Source: Nitrospiraceae bacterium (GTDB taxonomy: Bacteria > Nitrospirota > Nitrospiria > Nitrospirales > Nitrospiraceae). Taken from it: a DNA stretch of 64,000 nucleotides. Below are positions 59,516 through 64,000 of this stretch, in pieces. Each line of letters begins with the position of its first letter. Positions within the stretch are counted from its first letter, which is position 1. The notes under the pieces are model-generated. The model had not been told where the DNA came from. It searched no databases and saw only the letters and a list, made by a program, of their open reading frames with translations. The translations under genes were made by a program, and so were the position numbers. The DNA lies in assembly GCA_919902665.1 (NCBI GenBank), contig CAKKRK010000020.1:124001-188000 (forward strand), given 5' to 3'.

Positions 59516-61065
59516 GATTGTCTGGTGTTCAGCGGCATTCCGGAAAATTGCACTCGTCGGCGGAATACCTGTTCGAAAAGATCGGCTCTGCTCTTCGCGG
59601 CCCACAACTCCATCTCCGCGTCCCCGGTCAGATGAACTTGGATTGTGATCTGTTTCCCTGACTTGACGTGCACGGCCTGAACCAGAGAGAAATGCGTTCG
59701 ATCGAGTCCGTCGGCGATCCGTAACAACGAGGCCAGGATCTTGACCACACGTTGCAAACGTGGTGTCAGACGGGTGAATTCTTCATGTTTCAGTGCCGGT
59801 ACGGATCGCCGGTGGTAGCGGGCGACGGTGGCGACCACATCAATGTCCTCGGCCGTCAATCCCCCTAGGTCGCTATGCTTGATCAGGTAGTACGCATGTT
59901 TGTGATGCTGTCTCGGATTGATGAGGTACCCGACATCATGCAAGATGGCGGCGTACTCCAACCAGGTGCGCTCTTGGTGGCCTAAATGATGTTCTCTCTT
60001 CGTTTGATCGAACAGACTCAGTGCCAAGTTGGCCACATGCAGTGAGTGACTTTCTGGTGCCTGGCAGCGTCGGGCAAGGCCGATCACATTGCGACGGCGA
60101 ACATCGGGAATATCCTGTTCGGCTTTCAGCCCCTCTCGGTGCCGTACGATAAAATCGTAGATCACACCCTCACGAATGGCCTTGTCGCACAGCGTGATTG
60201 CGTGAAGGCCCGACAGCTCCAACAGACACCGGAGTACTACGGTCGCCGGTAAGAGTGTGTCGATCCGCTTGGGGTCCAGGCCGGGAATAGCCAGGCGAGC
60301 CTTCACCGATGATTGAGCCAACTCCGCTTCGAGGCTGCGGATATCCTTTAACGACACGGTCGCAAGATTCAGCTGAGGCAACGGTCGGCCGGTATGACGG
60401 AGATGGATGATCTCACCGGCATTTCCTGCCATACCGGAGGTGGCGACCAAGGAGTGGAACTTCTTCATCTTGAAACATCCAAGCGCATCCCGTAGCTCTG
60501 TGATCACGACCTGCTTGAGGGCGCGCATCATCGATTCCGACGGCGGTGTCTTGGGAAGACATTGTTCCGCTAAGCGGATTGCTCCCAGCTTGAGACTCTT
60601 GCCGTGGATCAGGCCATCTCGATTCCCCACGATCAATTCAACGGAACCGCCACCGATGTCGACGACGAGTGTTGGTCCGTCCGGGAGGGCGATACTGTGC
60701 TTGACTCCCAGGAAAATCAGCCGGGCTTCTTCCTCCCCACTAATGACCTTGACCCTCAGTCCCATCTGCTCCATGAGCAAGGAGATGAAATCACCGCCGT
60801 TTTGAGCTTCACGCACGGCACTGGTTGCGACGGCGACGATCCGGTCGAAGCCTTTATTACGGGCCAGCGTGACCAACGTTTTAAGGACGTCCAATGCTCG
60901 GGACATGGCTTCGGCCGAGAGCCGTTTGGTGGCAAAGACGCCGTTGCCCAGCCGTGTCATATCTTTAAAGCGATCGAGTATCTTAAAACTGGCATCGGGG
61001 AGAATTTCAGCCAGCACCATATGAATCGAGTTGGTGCCAATGTCGATGACGGCGAGCTTAGACAC
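59512..61065 (-). CDS. ppx: Exopolyphosphatase / pppGpp phosphatase family (Ppx/GppA)
   Basis: A 517-residue protein. The N-terminal actin-like phosphatase (about 1-310) has LAVIDIGTNSIHMVLAEI, VVDIGGGSVELIVG and the catalytic-region block VATSAVREAQNGGDF. The C-terminal HD-type domain (about 320-510) has HSLHVANLALSLFD and AAILHDVGYLINPRQHHKHAYYLI. It would degrade polyphosphate or pppGpp. It is the first gene of the ppx-tmk-tmk operon and is translationally coupled downstream. Confidence 0.93.
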   Translation of the reverse strand: MSKLAVIDIGTNSIHMVLAEILPDASFKILDRFKDMTRLGNGVFATKRLSAEAMSRALDVLKTLVTLARNKGFDRIVAVATSAVREAQNGGDFISLLMEQMGLRVKVISGEEEARLIFLGVKHSIALPDGPTLVVDIGGGSVELIVGNRDGLIHGKSLKLGAIRLAEQCLPKTPPSESMMRALKQVVITELRDALGCFKMKKFHSLVATSGMAGNAGEIIHLRHTGRPLPQLNLATVSLKDIRSLEAELAQSSVKARLAIPGLDPKRIDTLLPATVVLRCLLELSGLHAITLCDKAIREGVIYDFIVRHREGLKAEQDIPDVRRRNVIGLARRCQAPESHSLHVANLALSLFDQTKREHHLGHQERTWLEYAAILHDVGYLINPRQHHKHAYYLIKHSDLGGLTAEDIDVVATVARYHRRSVPALKHEEFTRLTPRLQRVVKILASLLRIADGLDRTHFSLVQAVHVKSGKQITIQVHLTGDAEMELWAAKSRADLFEQVFRRRVQFSGMPLNTRQS

Positions 61066-61193
61066 AGAAGTTTCCTACGATGGAAGAATCGTTGGACCTT
61101 AATGAAAGCGCAGGCGCCTGTCAACAATCAGCGTGTAAACTGTGTGTGACAGGCACAGCCAGAAGGAGAGCATGGCGGAGTGGGATATGCCTA

Positions 61194-61766
61194 TTAGTTG
61201 ACGACGAAATGGACACTCCTGTTTCTCTGCCTGCAATCGTCGGAATGCTCAAAACACAGCGGACGATCTTTTCCGTAACTTGTTGTCGTCACATCGATGG
61301 AGAGCCCCAGTTCCAGAAGGTAGGACTGTACATTTCGTGCTCGGCGTTCGCCCAGCACGAGATTATACGCCGACGTGCCAAAGTCATCGCCGCGCCCTTC
61401 CAAAAGGAGGCGGGTCGCTCGGTCGTGTTGCAGATGTTTGGCGTTAGCGTCCAAGGCACGCATCGCCTCCATCCTGATTGTGTCTTGATCAAAATCGAAT
61501 AGGACGTCACCAAATGTCTCATGGGCCAGGCCGGTCGCGTTTCGAGAGACAAGCTCAGACTGCATGGCCGGGCTTGTTCGGGAGTCGGTCAGGTGCCTGT
61601 CGTCAGGAGGTATCTCTTTGATCACGGGCTCCTTGATCAGTTCTGATTGAGCCTGCCCCTCTTGCCCCGATTCCGATCCCCACCACCATTTTGCTGCGCA
61701 CCCCTGGAGTAGGAGCATGACGAGGACGAACGTGCTTGATGCCATGACACTGCGAACCTGTCTCAT
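61194..61766 (-). CDS. Pal-like OmpA-domain lipoprotein
   Basis: A 190-residue lipoprotein. The signal peptide MRQVRSVMASSTFVLVMLLLQGCA has a lipobox (LQGC). The C-terminal OmpA/Pal domain (about 85-188) has DVLFDFDQDTIRMEAMRALDANAKHL, LLLEGRGDDFGTSAYNLVLGERRA and QRNRSVHFVV. The usual GHTDxxG is altered to GRGDDFG. It probably binds peptidoglycan at the outer membrane. No tol genes are near. GGAGGAGG lies upstream of the ATG. Confidence 0.87.
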   Translation of the reverse strand: MRQVRSVMASSTFVLVMLLLQGCAAKWWWGSESGQEGQAQSELIKEPVIKEIPPDDRHLTDSRTSPAMQSELVSRNATGLAHETFGDVLFDFDQDTIRMEAMRALDANAKHLQHDRATRLLLEGRGDDFGTSAYNLVLGERRARNVQSYLLELGLSIDVTTTSYGKDRPLCFEHSDDCRQRNRSVHFVVN

Positions 61767-61799
61767 AGATCCTCCTCCTCAGGAAGGATGAGCCGATTG

Positions 61800-64000
61800 T
61801 TACCGAGGCAGCGTCAGTGCCGCTTCATAGATCGGCTGGGTATCTCTGATCGGTTCCCATCTCAAGATCGCCAATGAATCCTCAACGTACTTCGGCGTCC
61901 GCATACCGTTCAACACGCAGGTCACTCCCGGCGTACTCGTGAGCAGCCACAACATTTTTTGGGAGAGCGACGCGATGCGGTGTGAGGCTGGCAACAGAGG
62001 GTCGATCGTTCGGGCGATTCGTTCTGTCTGCGCATGGCTCCTCAAGATTGCTTCGCGCCGGAATCCACGCAGCAGCGTCAGAAGCTCAGGAATATAGCGT
62101 TGACGCCAGCGTTCCCATTGTTCGGCTCCATCTCCGGAAAGCTGGCGCGTGAGCAGCTGTAAGACCTGGTTGATCTGTGGAGCGATCATGTGGTGTTCGA
62201 TCTGTTCCCAATGTTCGAGCCCCTGTATCTGCGGATGAATGCGATGCAGTTCGGCTGACCAATTGAAGTATTCGGCCGGTGCCGTCTCGGTTCCGGACGA
62301 GGGGATGTTGGGTGCGAGAACAGTTCGGTATTCCTGTTCGAGCACACCCACCGTGCTCAGCTGTTGATCGATATCGATGGGTGGATCTTCGAGCGGGAGA
62401 TTTGCCAGCCTCAACATCCTGTTTGGAGTCACCATGGCATTCAACGGCCGGTTCACGAACACCGCGATTCTGTTCTGGCTCGCATAGTCAAGCACGGTCT
62501 GAAGTTGAGGGCCGGTGTTGGCGGTCCTGGCGGCACCGGCCTCGAGAAGATTCATCGGACATTGAAGCACACGAAAATGATGGGCAGACGCACCGACGGA
62601 TCGGGCTGCGGCTTCAGCGGCTTGCACCATATGCGTGAGCGAGGTCGCTTCCGGATCGTCAGCCGCAGAAGTGACGGTGTTGGACGACACGCCGTAGAAG
62701 CGGAGCCGTCCGGCCGAAACCTGTGTTTCAAAATAGGCAAAGGCTCGTTCAAGTCGCGCATAGAACTCCCCGCGAAGTGCGGTGAGATCAGTTGAACCAC
62801 GATGCTTCGATTCTGAGAGGAAATATTCTGGATTGTGCAGCAGGCAGAGGTCAAGTGTCGCCAGCCCCAAACGATCGAGAGACAACGTCAGTTGGTCCGC
62901 CAAGAATTCAGGATGAATGCAATGCCAAATGCCCTCTCCGTATTTCACCAGTTCAGGGTAGGGGCGGCCGGATTTGTCCTTGGCTTCGGCAAGTTTGAGA
63001 TTCTGCCCCTGGACATATCCGATCTTGGAGACCACGATGATTTCCTCTCGGCGAACCTCACCTGAGGCAGCCAGCTCGGCCAGCACGGAGCCGACTAATC
63101 GCTCGCTGTCGCCATCCGTGTAATTCGTCGAGGTGTCGATGAGATTACAAGACGTTCGCAAGGCTTTTTTCAACGCGTCGCGATAGTCGGCCTGTTGCAT
63201 ATCGACGCGGTATGTTCCGAATCCAAGCCGTGTTGTGGTCAGCCCGGTCGACCCGAGCACTGTAAAGCCTGATGCCAAGCCTGTGTCGCCGTCCCGCGCC
63301 ATTGATCGCGACGCATAGGCCGCCGTACCCTGGATCGTGGCGTGCCCTGGAAGGCTGATCCCTTGCAACAGCGTTGGTTCCGTTCCATGCTCGCTCGGCA
63401 CAGTCTGGTCAGCCTGCAACGCCGCTGAGACCACACGGGGATCGGTGATTGGTTGCCGGCAGCTGTAATTTCGACAGATGTACAGTGTCGGCTTGCCGGA
63501 TAGGGCTGGACGGTCTCGCAAGAGTGGAAGCGAAGAGGGGTGCCCTGGAGCACCCGTTGCCACGATGCGGTTGGGAAGATAACACTGTGCCACCGCCTCA
63601 CGGATGGCACGAAGGTCATCGTGCAACTCATGACCTACGAGGGCCAGTTCCACTGGTCCTTCGATCAGAAAATCGACCACGGCCAGACTCTTCGCGAAGG
63701 CGCGCGGGTAGCGGGTCAGTTGCCGACCGTAGGCGCGTGTGGCAGCGATGGCTGCGTGGCGCCAATCGTCACGATCAAAGTGGAAGGACAGTCGGGCCAG
63801 TGCGGACGCGGCGACAGCGTTGGCGCTGGGCGTGGCTCCGTCCGTGCCCTCCCGGTGTCGGAGAATGAGGGATTCATGGTGTGTCGCCGTCGTGAAAAAT
63901 CCGCCTCGTTCATGGTCCATAAAGTCACTGATCAGGTACTCCGCCAGTCGTGCGGCTGCCTGGAGATACGATTCGGATGAACCGGCTTCATAGAGATCCA
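61800..64000 (-). CDS. YyaL/DUF255-type protein fused to aldo/keto reductase (5' end outside window)
   Basis: The frame stays open to the right edge (DLYEAGSSESYLQAAARLAEYLISDFMDHERGG before the track's first Met), so the start is missing. The N-terminal part resembles the C-terminal half of DUF255/YyaL proteins: ERGGFFTTA, TDGATPSANAVAASALARL and TLYICRNYSCRQPITDP. From about residue 218 an aldo/keto reductase follows: GSTGLTTTRLGFGTYR, LIDTSTNYTDGDSERLVGSVL (Asp and Tyr), VVSKIGYV (Lys) and CLLHNPEYF (His), the full tetrad. The fusion is unusual. A role in redox or carbonyl metabolism is likely but unproven. Confidence 0.85.
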   Translation of the reverse strand, partial: DLYEAGSSESYLQAAARLAEYLISDFMDHERGGFFTTATHHESLILRHREGTDGATPSANAVAASALARLSFHFDRDDWRHAAIAATRAYGRQLTRYPRAFAKSLAVVDFLIEGPVELALVGHELHDDLRAIREAVAQCYLPNRIVATGAPGHPSSLPLLRDRPALSGKPTLYICRNYSCRQPITDPRVVSAALQADQTVPSEHGTEPTLLQGISLPGHATIQGTAAYASRSMARDGDTGLASGFTVLGSTGLTTTRLGFGTYRVDMQQADYRDALKKALRTSCNLIDTSTNYTDGDSERLVGSVLAELAASGEVRREEIIVVSKIGYVQGQNLKLAEAKDKSGRPYPELVKYGEGIWHCIHPEFLADQLTLSLDRLGLATLDLCLLHNPEYFLSESKHRGSTDLTALRGEFYARLERAFAYFETQVSAGRLRFYGVSSNTVTSAADDPEATSLTHMVQAAEAAARSVGASAHHFRVLQCPMNLLEAGAARTANTGPQLQTVLDYASQNRIAVFVNRPLNAMVTPNRMLRLANLPLEDPPIDIDQQLSTVGVLEQEYRTVLAPNIPSSGTETAPAEYFNWSAELHRIHPQIQGLEHWEQIEHHMIAPQINQVLQLLTRQLSGDGAEQWERWRQRYIPELLTLLRGFRREAILRSHAQTERIARTIDPLLPASHRIASLSQKMLWLLTSTPGVTCVLNGMRTPKYVEDSLAILRWEPIRDTQPIYEAALTLPR

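Overview
The window reads as chromosomal DNA of a Gram-negative, motile, exopolysaccharide-producing bacterium. The gene content (chemotaxis operon with CheD/CheB/CheR, PilM-type GspL, exosortase locus, paired Tmk-like kinases beside Ppx/GppA) and the many degenerate 7-bp intergenic repeats suggest Nitrospirota, probably Nitrospira. That is an inference from style and content; no rRNA or other phylogenetic marker is present.

Layout. (1) 1-15.4 kb, plus strand: motA, motB, a STAS protein, a CheZ-like helical protein, cheY, cheA, cheW, an orphan MCP tail, a PAS-containing chemoreceptor, cheR, cheD and cheB. These are followed by a partner-switching module: a STAS gene broken by an in-frame TAA, an intact STAS protein, a receiver-PP2C phosphatase, an Hpt protein and a receiver-HATPase protein. 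(2) 15.5-26.0 kb, minus strand: a type II secretion operon in transcription order gspC-E-F-G-H-I-J-N-L-M-K, without the secretin gene gspD. (3) 26.2-32.4 kb: a scrambled accessory zone. It holds a decayed GDP-fucose synthase, an intact UDP-GlcNAc 2-epimerase (wecB), and several 3'-end fragments of wecB-like genes alternating with small modules (DUF2442; DUF433/DUF5615; DUF4160/DUF2442). An IS3-type element splits one of the fragments. (4) 32.8-56.7 kb, plus strand: an exopolysaccharide/exosortase locus. It encodes glycosyltransferases, an O-antigen ligase/polymerase-like protein, a flippase, a GHL15-like hydrolase, a WecG/TagA enzyme, two tandem VPLPA-CTERM proteins each behind a sigma-54-type promoter and in front of a strong hairpin, an exosortase with an EpsI domain, a WecA-like phosphotransferase, a PrsT-like TPR lipoprotein, a Wza-like export protein, an outer-membrane barrel, a Wzz-like protein, a CpsD-like kinase, an AAA ATPase with TPRs and a TPR protein. 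(5) 56.7-64 kb: a small winged-helix-like protein, PsiE, SixA, two Tmk-like P-loop kinases, Ppx/GppA, a Pal-like lipoprotein, and a protein fusing a YyaL/DUF255-type C-terminal part to an aldo/keto reductase that runs off the window.

How the parts work together. CheA, CheW and the receptor control CheY. CheR, CheB and CheD adapt the receptor, and MotA/MotB power rotation. The REC-PP2C, STAS and REC-HATPase proteins look like a phosphorelay-gated anti-sigma/anti-anti-sigma switch attached to the chemotaxis operon. The polysaccharide locus would build a repeat unit on undecaprenyl phosphate (WecA-like enzyme and glycosyltransferases), flip it, polymerise it and export it (Wzz, Wza and barrel). 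The exosortase would process the two VPLPA-CTERM proteins.

The observations I rate highest are the wecB-tail/TA-like cassette array, the sigma-54-preceded tandem VPLPA-CTERM pair, a CheA linker carrying both an MshEN-like motif and an inserted inverted repeat, pseudopilin leaders built from repeat DNA, and the paired Tmk-like kinases in which one P-loop Lys is replaced by Arg.
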